From Paenibacillus glycanilyticus NBRC 16618 (GTDB lineage Bacteria > Bacillota > Bacilli > Paenibacillales > Paenibacillaceae), in NCBI RefSeq assembly GCF_004000805.1, contig NZ_BILY01000001.1, forward strand, positions 62,001 to 126,000: 64,000 nt of DNA, given 5' to 3'. The translations under genes and the position numbers were made by a program. The notes beneath the pieces were generated by a model that ran no database searches, had not been told where the DNA came from, and saw only the letters and a list, made by a program, of their open reading frames with translations. Positions within the stretch are counted from its first letter, which is position 1; each line of letters opens with the position of its first letter. This document shows, one piece after another, positions 16,736 to 25,474 of this stretch.

Positions 16736-17767
16736 TTAAGGTTTGCACAAATATTGGGCGTATTCAATGGGTCTCCTATATACAACACTTCGGCTTTGGA
16801 GTCCGTTGTACAAATCCTTTTGCGGCTTTCCGTTTAATTCAACAATCCATGGATGGGCGTCGTTATCGAGAACAAAATCTACGCTGAACTCACCCATATG
16901 ATAATTACTCTCCGTATCTATTATTTCCGCTGTACGCAGGCTCACATCATAAATCGAGCGGACGATCGAGTTGACCTTTTTAGGCGGAAATAATCGTTTA
17001 AGAACATCTTGCGATAAACAAGCATTATCGAAAATGCTTGTATTATAGCTGCCTTTATAAGCGACCCGACTAATTAGATTCGTAACCGACCATAATCCCT
17101 TTTCATTTTTTTGCACGAGCGCGCGAATATCGAAGTTCCGATTTTTTATTTGTTGCATGGGAATACCCTTTTGGATGATATATGGTGTAGTATCTATCAG
17201 CTTGTTCATATGAACCAGAAATTGCATGGTGTCTTTAACAATGACTTCAGGCGAAAAATAGTGCTGACCGATATGAATTTCCTCTTCATTTTTCCACTCG
17301 GCTCGATATACCCCTATACCTTTATGCCCGCATGAAGGCTTAAGATATATGATTTTATGGTTTTCTAGTAATTGAACCGCTTTTTCCTCATCATAGGCAA
17401 TGGTTTCCGGCAAATAATCCGCAAGCCATCTGCTTAGCATATTATAAATCTCAAGTTTATCGAACCGATTAATTTGGTTAAAGCATCTATGCCTGCCAAT
17501 CTCTGCTTCTAAACGCGTAATGATCTCCTGATCTGTATCATAGCAACGATTGTACAAGACTTGCGGAAAAGGAAATTTGCCTGCCACCCATTTTCCGGTT
17601 GATCGGTAAAGGCCGGTTATCCTTTTTTTGTTCCAATCTATAGATGACGGAGTAAAACAAAACAGCTTTAAATCAGCTGCCTTGTATGGAAGATATTGTT
17701 TCAGAACGGATTTCCTTTGCGCTTGATTAGCTACCAGAATTCCTACAAAACGGTTTGTTTTGTTCAC
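16736..17767 (-). CDS. YheC/YheD-family spore-coat-associated ATP-grasp protein
   Basis: A 343-residue protein of the YheC/YheD family of endospore-coat-associated proteins. The ATP-grasp portion has IIYLKPSCGHKGIGVYR (about residues 140-157), the IIQKGIPM segment, RNFDIRALVQKN, and the closing GEFSVDFVLDNDAHPWIVELNGKP-type motif with the metal-binding Glu-Leu-Asn-Gly. The biochemical role of the family is unknown. The start is GTG 17767 behind GGGGGTAAATA. Upstream on the same strand is CATACTTTA (17813-17805), which fits the CATAnnnTA -10 of mother-cell sigma factors; the matching -35 is poor. The divergent neighbour is a collagen-like surface protein, in line with a spore role. Confidence 0.88.
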   Translation of the reverse strand: MNKTNRFVGILVANQAQRKSVLKQYLPYKAADLKLFCFTPSSIDWNKKRITGLYRSTGKWVAGKFPFPQVLYNRCYDTDQEIITRLEAEIGRHRCFNQINRFDKLEIYNMLSRWLADYLPETIAYDEEKAVQLLENHKIIYLKPSCGHKGIGVYRAEWKNEEEIHIGQHYFSPEVIVKDTMQFLVHMNKLIDTTPYIIQKGIPMQQIKNRNFDIRALVQKNEKGLWSVTNLISRVAYKGSYNTSIFDNACLSQDVLKRLFPPKKVNSIVRSIYDVSLRTAEIIDTESNYHMGEFSVDFVLDNDAHPWIVELNGKPQKDLYNGLQSRSVVYRRPIEYAQYLCKP

Positions 17768-17987
17768 TATTTACCCCCGTATTCTTCTAAGAGAGTCATT
17801 AAAATAAAGTATGTAGAATTGAAGAAAATGCATGGACAACAATACAACCGAATAAAAAAATTTACTAATAGATTTGACACGAAGCAACGGCATCAGGAAT
17901 AAGTTGTTCCTGAATACCAAAGGGATTGAGAATTGTTATACTCCTAAACCTCAAGACCCTTACTATTTATAAGGAGTGTGTAGCTTA

Positions 17988-18629
17988 ATGGGTAGAATAG
18001 TAGGCCCTCCGGGCCCTCCTGGACCACAAGGTCCTGCCGGCCCTCAAGGTCCTCAAGGTCCTGCAGGTCCTCAAGGTCCTCAAGGCGCTCAAGGTGCTCA
18101 GGGTGCTCAAGGTGCTCAAGGTACTCAAGGCCCGCAGGGTCCTCAAGGCCCGCAAGGTCCTCAAGGTCCTGCTGCAGTAAGGTCATTTGCCTTCCTCTGC
18201 AGCACAGTGGACCAAACGGTTGCGGCAGCACCAACTCCTGGCGGGTTAGGCGGAGCTGTAACCTTTAATCATTCAGTTATCAATTCAACTGCCGTTTCGT
18301 TTACTGCGCCATCAACGATTAACATCCTGGAGAGCGGTTTCTACCTCATTAGTTGGGAAGTCTTCCCGACGCCGGGCAACACGGCATTTGGATTGTGGTT
18401 TGATTCAGACGCTGCGGGACCTATTCTCCCAACCTTGGTTCTTTGCAGCAATTACGGTTCTGGTGCAGGAAACAATCCTTATCAAGGTCAAGTCGTTGCC
18501 CAATTAACAGCCGGAGGTACCTTGACTTTAAACCGGATTGATAATATGGGAGCTCTGACCTTGCAAGCAAGCATTGGCGGAGGCACACCGGTGGTTAGCG
18601 CATCGATCGTTATTGAAAAATTGTCATAA
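17988..18629 (+). CDS. Collagen-like spore-surface protein (BclA-like layout)
   Basis: A 213-residue protein made of five N-terminal residues, 19 uninterrupted Gly-X-Y triplets (residues 6-62: two GPP, then mostly GPQ, GPA and four GAQ), and a C-terminal globular domain of about 150 residues. That domain is beta-rich, with the TNF/C1q-like pattern of exosporium collagens ([11 protein letters not shown] near its start; [16 protein letters not shown]). Start ATG 17988 lies 11 bases after AAGGAG; the in-frame GTG 17976 overlaps that site. There is no long N-terminal exosporium-targeting leader of the BclA kind. It would form a trimer on the spore surface and may be glycosylated. The repeat codons are uniform (GGTCCTCAA), typical of repeat expansion. 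Confidence 0.85.
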   Translation: MGRIVGPPGPPGPQGPAGPQGPQGPAGPQGPQGAQGAQGAQGAQGTQGPQGPQGPQGPQGPAAVRSFAFLCSTVDQTVAAAPTPGGLGGAVTFNHSVINSTAVSFTAPSTINILESGFYLISWEVFPTPGNTAFGLWFDSDAAGPILPTLVLCSNYGSGAGNNPYQGQVVAQLTAGGTLTLNRIDNMGALTLQASIGGGTPVVSASIVIEKLS

Positions 18630-18674
18630 TAGCAGAAATGAAGTATCAAATATAGGGAAAAGATTTAACAGAAG

Positions 18675-18713
18675 AAAAGCAGTCCCTCCTCAACCTGAGG
18701 AGGGACTGCTTTT
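18675..18713. terminator. Terminator of the collagen-like gene
   Basis: A 17-bp perfect stem, AAAAGCAGTCCCTCCTC and its complement, five-base loop, then CTTTTTC. Its sequence also encodes the tail of the sulfatase relic on the other strand. Confidence 0.9.
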
Positions 18714-18969
18714 CTTTTTCATATGCCTCTCAAGGCCTAATCTTTCATATTGTTCTGGCGAAGCATCATGATGAGCCATTATCCGAATTAAATGTTGGAT
18801 CATCCGCTTATCCCTAGGATCCCAGACGAATAGCGGCGTCTTGGCAATCTCGTTGTAAAAGGGCATGATATTTTGGGCCCACCAGTCATGCTCGCCAACT
18901 GCCCGCGGAAACCTCAGGTTGTATATTGACTATGGTAGGTTGCTCCTCCGGGATCGCTTTCAATGCCAT
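18690..18969 (-). pseudogene. Decayed sulfatase-family gene (frameshifted, internally deleted)
   Basis: An ATG at 18969 overlaps the stop of the intact sulfatase gene (TAATG) with GAGGAGG before it. It opens a frame of 27 codons (MALKAIPEEQ...) that ends in TGA. In another frame, from 18923 to 18690, the sequence reads YNLRFPRAVGEHDWW, then AQNIMPFYNEIAKTPLFVWD, PRDKRMIQHLIRIM and SPEQYERLGL. GEHxWW, PFYNEIA-TPLF and the EQ-ERLGL ending belong to a different sulfatase group from the intact neighbour. The roughly 100 residues that should separate the WDPR and RMIQ parts are missing. The relic is therefore the scar of a former second sulfatase in the operon. Confidence 0.72.
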
Positions 18970-20273
18970 TACGCCTCCTCTTGAAGGGATTGATACCACT
19001 GCCTGACATCCCTCTCCAGCCTCTGAGTGATTTCCGGATATTGCATGGCAAGATTGATCCGTTCGCTGCTGTCCTGTTCCAGATCGGACAAGTGTACGGC
19101 ATCGGCTTCCGTACGGCTGAAGTCAAGCTTGCCGTTCAGCACAAGCTTCCACTTGCCTTCGCGGACCGCCAATTGCCCCTCGTACTCCCAAAATAGCTGC
19201 TTGTGGGGACTCAGGGCGTTTCCGCTTCGTGCGTCAAATATGCTATGACCGTCCAGATCGTATCCTTCCGTTCCAACTCCGGACAGCTCGAGCATCGTTG
19301 GAAAAATATCCATCATGGCAAACATTTCGTCCGATATTTGCCCTTGCCGACCGGCAAGCCCAGCCGGATAGCTAAGAATAGCCGGTTCACGGATACCTCC
19401 TTCGAATAGACTTGCTTTGTGACCGCGGAATCGTCCCGCACTGCCTCCGTAATATAAATCCTCTGTACCGTCCAGCCAATTGCGGGATTCGGTAGATGGG
19501 CCATTATCGCTGGAGAAGAAAATAATCGTATCTTCATAAGCACCATTTTGCTTCAACGCCTTCACGATCTCGCCTACTCCGTCGTCAACGGCCGCAATCA
19601 TCGCAGCCATAATTCTCCGGTCGGGTGGCAGATCCGGAAAACGGTCCAAATAAGCTTTTGGCGCGTGCATCGGGTAATGCGGCGCATTATAAGCGACGTA
19701 CATAAAATAAGGCTCATCATCGGGAGCAGCATCGATAAAAGCCGTCGCTTCTCTCGTAATGGCTTCCGTCATATATTCGCCGTTTTCCCATACCTCGGTC
19801 TCGTTCCGCCACAAGTCATGAACGGGATTAATACCCCCACCCTGCCCCCAGTAAAAAATATGGGAGTAATAATCAATGCAACCGGCGCGAAACCCGTAAA
19901 ACTGGTCAAACCCGTGAGCATTTGGCCCATACTCTGCCGATGCTCCTAAATGCCATTTGCCGAACAATGCCGTCTGATAGCCATGACTTTTCAAGGCGGA
20001 TGCCAGAGTTGTATGCTCTAGCGAAAGCCCCTTCGTTCCTCTTTTGCCTCCAAGAATAGAGGTGACTCCCGCTTTCGCGGGGTATTTGCCCGTTAACAGC
20101 GATGCCCTGGACGGAGAGCAGACCGGCGAATTGGAATACCAATTCGTAAACCGGATGCCTTCGCGGGCCAACTGGTCGAGATGCGGCGTCTTCATGGCAT
20201 CGGAGCCATAGCAGCCCAAATCTCCATACCCCAAATCATCGCAATAAAATAGGATTATATTAGGTCGTTTCAT
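18969..20273 (-). CDS. Arylsulfatase-type sulfatase (formylglycine type)
   Basis: A 434-residue sulfatase. The formylglycine motif is CSPSRASLLTG with Cys52 to be oxidised. FYCDDLGYGDLGCYG near the N-terminus supplies the paired metal-binding aspartates, GKWHLG the catalytic Lys-His, and SSDNGPS near 285 the second metal site. There is no signal peptide, so it is cytoplasmic. An anaerobic or FGE-type maturase must exist elsewhere. The start ATG 20273 follows GGAGGAGATTTCT; the longer open frame has no ribosome site. It lies downstream of the secreted GH30 on the same strand and probably desulfates imported glycan fragments. Its C-terminus is followed by the remains of a second sulfatase. Confidence 0.9.
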   Translation of the reverse strand: MKRPNIILFYCDDLGYGDLGCYGSDAMKTPHLDQLAREGIRFTNWYSNSPVCSPSRASLLTGKYPAKAGVTSILGGKRGTKGLSLEHTTLASALKSHGYQTALFGKWHLGASAEYGPNAHGFDQFYGFRAGCIDYYSHIFYWGQGGGINPVHDLWRNETEVWENGEYMTEAITREATAFIDAAPDDEPYFMYVAYNAPHYPMHAPKAYLDRFPDLPPDRRIMAAMIAAVDDGVGEIVKALKQNGAYEDTIIFFSSDNGPSTESRNWLDGTEDLYYGGSAGRFRGHKASLFEGGIREPAILSYPAGLAGRQGQISDEMFAMMDIFPTMLELSGVGTEGYDLDGHSIFDARSGNALSPHKQLFWEYEGQLAVREGKWKLVLNGKLDFSRTEADAVHLSDLEQDSSERINLAMQYPEITQRLERDVRQWYQSLQEEA

Positions 20274-20420
20274 AGAAATCTCCTCCGTCCGTTTTCCAAT
20301 TGCGCGATAGCAACCGGCTTGGTCTTGCAAATGTCTATCATCCTTCCCCACTGTTTTCCATTTCGTGCCCTCAATCCCCTTTCCGCAAAATGCGATTTTT
20401 CAAAAAATTATGTCGCACGC

Positions 20421-20456
20421 AATAAGGCCGGTATCCTCCAGGATACCGGCCTTATT
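20421..20456 (-). terminator. Large hairpin after the secreted GH30 gene
   Basis: AATAAGGCCGGTATCC pairs perfectly with GGATACCGGCCTTATT around a short loop, 13 bases after the GH30 stop. The following sequence is only weakly T-rich, so it may attenuate rather than stop transcription into the sulfatase gene. Confidence 0.6.
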
Positions 20457-20468
20457 GCAATTAATCCG

Positions 20469-23400
20469 TTACTTCTCGATCTTAATCCAGGCAATCATCG
20501 GCTTGGAATTGCCGGCCTTAACCGCTTTTACAACAATCTCGCCGTTTACTGGCGCAATACTGTCGAATACCTTCGCTTCACGGTTTGAGCCAATGACGTA
20601 ATTGCTCAACTTAGTCTCTCCGTTAATGGTCAGGTTCATATTGCGGTCGCTAGCCTTCCATGGGTCATAGAAGCCAACGGTTACTTTATACGTACCATCC
20701 GGCAGCTGGAAACGGTAAGCGATTCCTTTGCCGTTCTCGTTGCCGTCGTATTGGCGGATCGTCTCGTAAGCGTCTACCGGCGAGGATTGAGCCCATGTCT
20801 TTCCGTCATCGGCTGCATAGCCCCACATCATGCCCGTAATGGGATCAAGGCCGTATTCCTGCTCCTCTTGCGATTGGAATATGCCAAGCACTTCGCCGTC
20901 CTCCAGCGTGCCAGGCGTTCCATCCCCGGCATCCGCATAATAGACGACTTTGTTATTCGAGTTAGGCGTTGCATCCATTGGAGCGGATTCCGAAAGAGCT
21001 TCGCCGCGAACGGCAACGACCTTAAACGAATAAGCCGTGCCGTTCTGAAGGCCCGTCACAACCGATGAGCCTGGTGCTGCCGTAACCTCTGCCGCCGTTC
21101 CTCCATTCTTTGGCGCGTAACGGATCAAGTAACTGTCCGCTCCGTCCACTTCCCTGTATTGAAGCACAACCTGCCCGTCGCCCTCTTTGATCTGATAGAT
21201 TTCCGGTGCGGCTGTCAGGTCTTCCGGCTTACGGGCAACCTGTAGGTAAGCGAATTGCGCGTCCGCCCAGCTATGCAGTCCAACGCGTCCGCTTGTGTAC
21301 GTGGAATCTTTTACGTCAAAGATGAGATTGCCGTCCAGATAGGCTTGAATATGCTGACCGTCAAGCTGTACCTCCATCTTGTAATACTCGCCTAATTTGG
21401 GCGAGAAGGGTACGGCTTCGGCCAAGTTTTGCCCGTCTCTGCGAAGGAACAGAATGCCGTTCTCAAAGCCGAACACATAACCCTTCGAATAGCTGCTGCC
21501 GCGGAAAGTAATTCCCCAATCCGCTTCGCCGAGCGCATGCTTCGCTACCGCGGTAATGGTACCGTCAATGATCGAAAGATTGTTTACGCCAATCTCGCCG
21601 CGGTTATTACCGCCGGAAGCATGCTTCAGAAGTCCGTCTTCCATCACCCATTTGCTGACATCCTGCGTGTAGCCCGCCAGATTTCCGCTTGTGAAATCGT
21701 CCTTGAACCGGATTTCCCCATTCTCAGGCGTTACCGAGGTTTCGGTATAGCCGGTTCCTTTACCGCCTTTGCCAATCGTCGAGACGCGCACGGTTACCGC
21801 TTCTCCGTTAGTTAGACCGGTTAATACGGTTTTGTTGCCGCTGATCTGCTGGACATTGTTGTTCAGAGAGGTTTGAACCGTATATCCTGCAGCTCCTTCA
21901 ACGGCACCAAACGTAAGCAGAGCTTCCCCGTTGCCCGGAATCGCCACCAGCTTGCCCGGTGCCGCAATGTCCGGCTTTACCGTAAACTCAGCCGTAGGCT
22001 TGCTGGAGCTGCTGCCGTCCACGGCTTCCACAACGCCGTAATACGCCGTTCCGTTCGCAAGTCCGTCAATCTGTATCTTACCGTTAGGTACTTCGGCCAA
22101 AACTTGCTTGTCGTAATTCCCTGACTCGGTGCCATAACGAACGCGATAGTTAGATACGCCAATCTGAGTATCGTAAGCGACGATAAAGCCTCCATCCGTG
22201 CCTGCTGCTTTTACGCCGGATGGCGCAAGCAGCTTAGGCGTACCGTAAGCTTTCTTGGATGCGGGGCCAAAGCCCTTGTCATTGCCTGCCCGAATGGTTA
22301 CGTCATACTGTTGATCATTTTTCAGACCTTGCAGGATAACCGTATCGGTGGACATATTCGACAGTTTTAATACCTTCTTGTCATTTTTGCTGCCGTATTC
22401 CACTTCGTACTCATAAGCGCCTTTTGGAGCATTGAAGTCGATTTTAAGGCCTTTGTTAAGCGGCTCTACCTTCACGATTTGAGGAGCATCCGGCTTTTTG
22501 TTTACTTTTACGACATCGCCATTAAGCGTCACGATGGAACGGGCCGGGATTACCGCATCAAACGAGCCGTCTGCCGATGCCGGAATGTCCGCGCCTCTCT
22601 CCAGGTCCTTGTCTGACGATGTGACGTAAGGCTTCAATACATGAACCGCCTCATGCTTGTCGATGCCGCTGACTTCAACCTTGATATGCTGCTCCTTCGC
22701 GCTGTCGTTGACGAACACCGTCGTAACGGTATTTTCACCGTCATGCTTGTAAGCCGATCCGAGCAGCGCGCCGTTACGCGCGTTATCGTCAAGGCCGGAG
22801 AGCGCGATGCGCTCCGCGCCCGGACGGATAAATTTACTGTAGTTGCCAAGCGTCCAGAACATTTTGGAAGTGAGGATATTTTGTTCGTCGCCCGGGTTAT
22901 GGAAGTCGGTATAGATCAAGCCGTCCTTGTAATCTCCCGCGGATACCGCCGTCCACCACTGCCAAGCGGAAGCATTTGCTCTCGACAGGTCGAAATGGAT
23001 CGTCTTCGCGATATAAAGCGCCGGATCAATGCCAAGGTCGCGGCCGGGACCGTAGTCCCCGAGAATGCAATATTCGCTCATCCAGTAAACCGCTTCGCGG
23101 TCGTATTTGTTCAAATTGGAGAACAGCAAATCTCTTAACGTACCGTAACGGTCATCTCCCGTCTTGCTGTAATCCGACCAGTAGGAGTGGGAAGCGATAT
23201 GATGGCCAACCGCTTCCTGAAGCTCCGGATCGCCAAGCAGGTCTTTAATATATTCGCGGTATTTGCCAACGCCAAGGCTGTTGGAACCGCCGCTATACTT
23301 TTCTTGGCCCGAGAAGGATTTGAATACTTCGTCATCCAGAAGCGCCGTAATCTCTACGCCATCCGGCGCGCTGATCTGCGTCTCAAGCCCTTTGGCCTGC

Positions 23401-24140
23401 AATTGCTTATACAGCTCGAGAATGACCAGCTTAATATCGTCGTTGTTATATCGGTTGCCCTCCTGGCCTGCTTTGTTCCAATCCCAGGTCGGTTCATTAA
23501 TCGGGCTGATATAGTTCAAATTAATGCCTTGTTCCTTAAAATGTTCAATGACATCCGTCAAGAAGGCCGCGAACTCATCTTCATACCCGTCTTTCAGGTT
23601 CGTGGATCCAACCGTGGAATCCGGCTGCGCGTGGCCGTTCTTCGTCATCCATACCGGAGGGCTGTTAACGAAACCGATAAGCGTATCTACGCCGCGGTTT
23701 TTGGCTGCCTGCAGGAACCATTGTTGACCGGCTTGCTTGCTCCAGTCGTAATCGCCATTCTCGGAGGACTTGAACGATTCGACGCGGCGCCAAGGATCGG
23801 TAATGATGGTTTTGTCCGTCTCGGTTGAGCCCGCCCCGATATTGAAACGCCAAGCGGTAAGGCCAATCCCCTTGTCCCTTGAGAAGAGCAGGTCCGCTAC
23901 CTTGTTCTTATTCTCCTCCGTCCAGTTCTTCCCGAGCTGCTCCATACTCCAGGCGTCGGACGCTCCGAAGTTATCGATGGTCTGGAAGGTGGTTGAGGCA
24001 TCGACTTTTACGACGGCATCATACGTGACCGTTGTCTTTGCAGTCTCTGCCGCATAAGTCGGGCTCCCCAGCGAGGTAAGGCTGATGACGGTACCCAGCA
24101 TCGCTGCCGCGGTTCTTTTCTTAAGCTTGAACGGTTTCAA
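20469..24140 (-). CDS. Secreted multidomain GH30 glycoside hydrolase
   Basis: A 1223-residue exported enzyme. Signal peptide about 1-31 (KLKKRTAAAMLG...TYA). GH30 barrel about 45-460, with acid/base Glu216 in ISPINEPTWDW and nucleophile Glu356 in YWMSEYC; the style is that of beta-1,6-galactanases. The GH30 beta-sandwich extends to about 560. Three fibronectin-III-like units follow (about 563-655, 656-740, 740-825), then a laminin-G/DUF1080-like beta-sandwich (about 830-985, DDFTSGNL at its start), a fourth FnIII unit (about 990-1075), and a C-terminal malectin-like carbohydrate-binding domain (about 1080-1223). The start is TTG 24140, seven bases after AAGGGGG. There is no cell-wall anchor. 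The dyad operator upstream links it to the GH30 at the window start. Confidence 0.9.
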   Translation of the reverse strand: MKPFKLKKRTAAAMLGTVISLTSLGSPTYAAETAKTTVTYDAVVKVDASTTFQTIDNFGASDAWSMEQLGKNWTEENKNKVADLLFSRDKGIGLTAWRFNIGAGSTETDKTIITDPWRRVESFKSSENGDYDWSKQAGQQWFLQAAKNRGVDTLIGFVNSPPVWMTKNGHAQPDSTVGSTNLKDGYEDEFAAFLTDVIEHFKEQGINLNYISPINEPTWDWNKAGQEGNRYNNDDIKLVILELYKQLQAKGLETQISAPDGVEITALLDDEVFKSFSGQEKYSGGSNSLGVGKYREYIKDLLGDPELQEAVGHHIASHSYWSDYSKTGDDRYGTLRDLLFSNLNKYDREAVYWMSEYCILGDYGPGRDLGIDPALYIAKTIHFDLSRANASAWQWWTAVSAGDYKDGLIYTDFHNPGDEQNILTSKMFWTLGNYSKFIRPGAERIALSGLDDNARNGALLGSAYKHDGENTVTTVFVNDSAKEQHIKVEVSGIDKHEAVHVLKPYVTSSDKDLERGADIPASADGSFDAVIPARSIVTLNGDVVKVNKKPDAPQIVKVEPLNKGLKIDFNAPKGAYEYEVEYGSKNDKKVLKLSNMSTDTVILQGLKNDQQYDVTIRAGNDKGFGPASKKAYGTPKLLAPSGVKAAGTDGGFIVAYDTQIGVSNYRVRYGTESGNYDKQVLAEVPNGKIQIDGLANGTAYYGVVEAVDGSSSSKPTAEFTVKPDIAAPGKLVAIPGNGEALLTFGAVEGAAGYTVQTSLNNNVQQISGNKTVLTGLTNGEAVTVRVSTIGKGGKGTGYTETSVTPENGEIRFKDDFTSGNLAGYTQDVSKWVMEDGLLKHASGGNNRGEIGVNNLSIIDGTITAVAKHALGEADWGITFRGSSYSKGYVFGFENGILFLRRDGQNLAEAVPFSPKLGEYYKMEVQLDGQHIQAYLDGNLIFDVKDSTYTSGRVGLHSWADAQFAYLQVARKPEDLTAAPEIYQIKEGDGQVVLQYREVDGADSYLIRYAPKNGGTAAEVTAAPGSSVVTGLQNGTAYSFKVVAVRGEALSESAPMDATPNSNNKVVYYADAGDGTPGTLEDGEVLGIFQSQEEQEYGLDPITGMMWGYAADDGKTWAQSSPVDAYETIRQYDGNENGKGIAYRFQLPDGTYKVTVGFYDPWKASDRNMNLTINGETKLSNYVIGSNREAKVFDSIAPVNGEIVVKAVKAGNSKPMIAWIKIEK

Positions 24141-24179
24141 TCGTCTTCCCCCTTAAATTGAAATGGTCTGGACAATTAA

Positions 24180-24207
24180 GAAAACGGTTTCATGAAACCG
24201 GTTTCTT
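24180..24207 (-). promoter_or_regulatory. LacI-type double operator before the secreted GH30
   Basis: CGGTTTCATGAAACCG (24185-24200) is a perfect 16-base palindrome. It overlaps GAAACCGGTTTC (24194-24205), a perfect 12-base palindrome. The compound element is shared with the region before the window-start GH30 (530-558). The rest of 24208-24502 has no gene; GTGGAGC and GCTCCAC repeats occur at 24217-24255 without a clear role. Confidence 0.65.
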
Positions 24208-24502
24208 AAAGCTCCAAAAAGGTGGAGCACGTCATTTTATGAAGGGCTCCACGCTCTCGATTTTACTTCCTGCCTCTTCGCTCCACATCCTACTTTGCTC
24301 CTAAAATTCCCGTCTTTCAGCCGCTATTTTTGTCTAATCCTAGCTTTTCTTGTTGAATTAACAAATGGAAAAAGCAGTCGCGTTCCTGCTGTCTTTGTGT
24401 CCGCTTCGAATAAATTGGCTCCAGTCTATGAGATATATACCTTATTCCGAGCTCGAGGCTTGCACGTACTATGAAGCATATCGTCAATTGAGGAGTTGAA
24501 TA

Positions 24503-25417
24503 ATGAAAGCTTTAGTTACTGGAGGCGCCGGCTTTATCGGCTCCCACCTGACAGATGCGCTCGTTCAAAGCGGCGCCGTTGTCCATGTCATTGATAATTT
24601 ATCTACAGGCTTCAGACACAACGTTCATCCTGAAGCGGTTCTCCATGAGCTGGATATGAATAGCGATGAGGCTATGCAGACCATAAAGCAAGTCAGACCG
24701 GATATCGTATTTCATATGGCCGCGCAGGTCGATGTCCAGCGTTCGGTAGCTGACCCGGCTTTTGATGCTTCGATCAATATTGTCGGAACGATTCGCCTGA
24801 TGATGGCATGCCGGCAGGCTGAAGTCGGCAAGCTTGTTTTTTCTTCTACCTCCGCTGTTTACGGCGATGCCAATAAAGAAAGAAATTTGGAGGATGCCGT
24901 TACAGCACCCATCTCCTATTACGGACTGTCCAAGCTTACTGGAGAAAGCTATATCCGGCTGTTTCACAAAATGTACGGTCTCCCCTATACGATATTGCGC
25001 TACAGCAACGTGTATGGCCCGCGGCAGAACGCTACCGGGGAAGGCGGCGTCGTTTCCATTTTTATGAATAAGTTAAAACAAGGCCTCCCCCTTCACGTAA
25101 ACGGAAGCGGCAATCAAACCAGGGATTTCATCTATGTGCAGGATGTTGTGCAAGCGAACTTGGCAGCTATCCATCATGGAGACCAGGAAACGGTCAATAT
25201 CAGCACGGGACTGCGCACTTCCATTAACAATCTGATTCATATGATAAAGCTTATCCATGGTCAAAATGTCGACATCCATTACGGTCCGCAGCGGCCGGGC
25301 GATATTATGGACAGCTGCCTGGATAATACAAAAGCCAATCAACTTCTAGGCTGGCGGCCTGCAAGCAGTCTGTTTGAAGGACTCTCCCAAACCTATCAGC
25401 ATGTGCCAATGAAATAA
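24503..25417 (+). CDS. NAD-dependent sugar-nucleotide epimerase/dehydratase
   Basis: A 304-residue extended short-chain dehydrogenase. The NAD-binding motif is VTGGAGFIGSHL (residues 5-16). The active site is Ser-Ser-Thr near 115 and Tyr-x-x-x-Lys in SYYGLSKLTGE. LRYSNVYGPRQ follows. It resembles UDP-glucose/GlcNAc 4-epimerases, though at the short end. GAGGAG precedes the ATG. It is monocistronic but lies at the edge of the glycosyltransferase region and probably supplies a sugar nucleotide for it. Confidence 0.88.
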   Translation: MKALVTGGAGFIGSHLTDALVQSGAVVHVIDNLSTGFRHNVHPEAVLHELDMNSDEAMQTIKQVRPDIVFHMAAQVDVQRSVADPAFDASINIVGTIRLMMACRQAEVGKLVFSSTSAVYGDANKERNLEDAVTAPISYYGLSKLTGESYIRLFHKMYGLPYTILRYSNVYGPRQNATGEGGVVSIFMNKLKQGLPLHVNGSGNQTRDFIYVQDVVQANLAAIHHGDQETVNISTGLRTSINNLIHMIKLIHGQNVDIHYGPQRPGDIMDSCLDNTKANQLLGWRPASSLFEGLSQTYQHVPMK

Positions 25418-25420
25418 CAA

Positions 25421-25461
25421 GAAAGCTAATAGCCGCTGCAGCCAGCGGCATATTAGCTTTC
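25421..25461. terminator. Bidirectional terminator
   Basis: GAAAGCTAATAgCCGCTG pairs with CAGCGGcATATTAGCTTTC (one mismatch) around CAGC. It lies between the epimerase and the convergent methyltransferase. Confidence 0.85.
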
Positions 25462-25474
25462 TGCTTCATTTCCT

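Noticed and set aside
18001-18180. Regular 9-base direct repeats, considered as a CRISPR or tandem repeat locus
   Set aside because: The units are contiguous codons of Gly-X-Y triplets without spacers; it is a coding repeat.
17944-18234. Minus-strand Leu/Glu/Asp-rich open frame opposite the collagen repeat
   Set aside because: It is the direct complement of the repeated Gly-Pro-Gln codons, so its periodicity is inherited, not its own.
22641-23828. Long plus-strand open frames opposite the secreted GH30 gene
   Set aside because: They overlap the GH30 catalytic domain, which has both glutamates and a clean frame; no ribosome sites or motifs support them.
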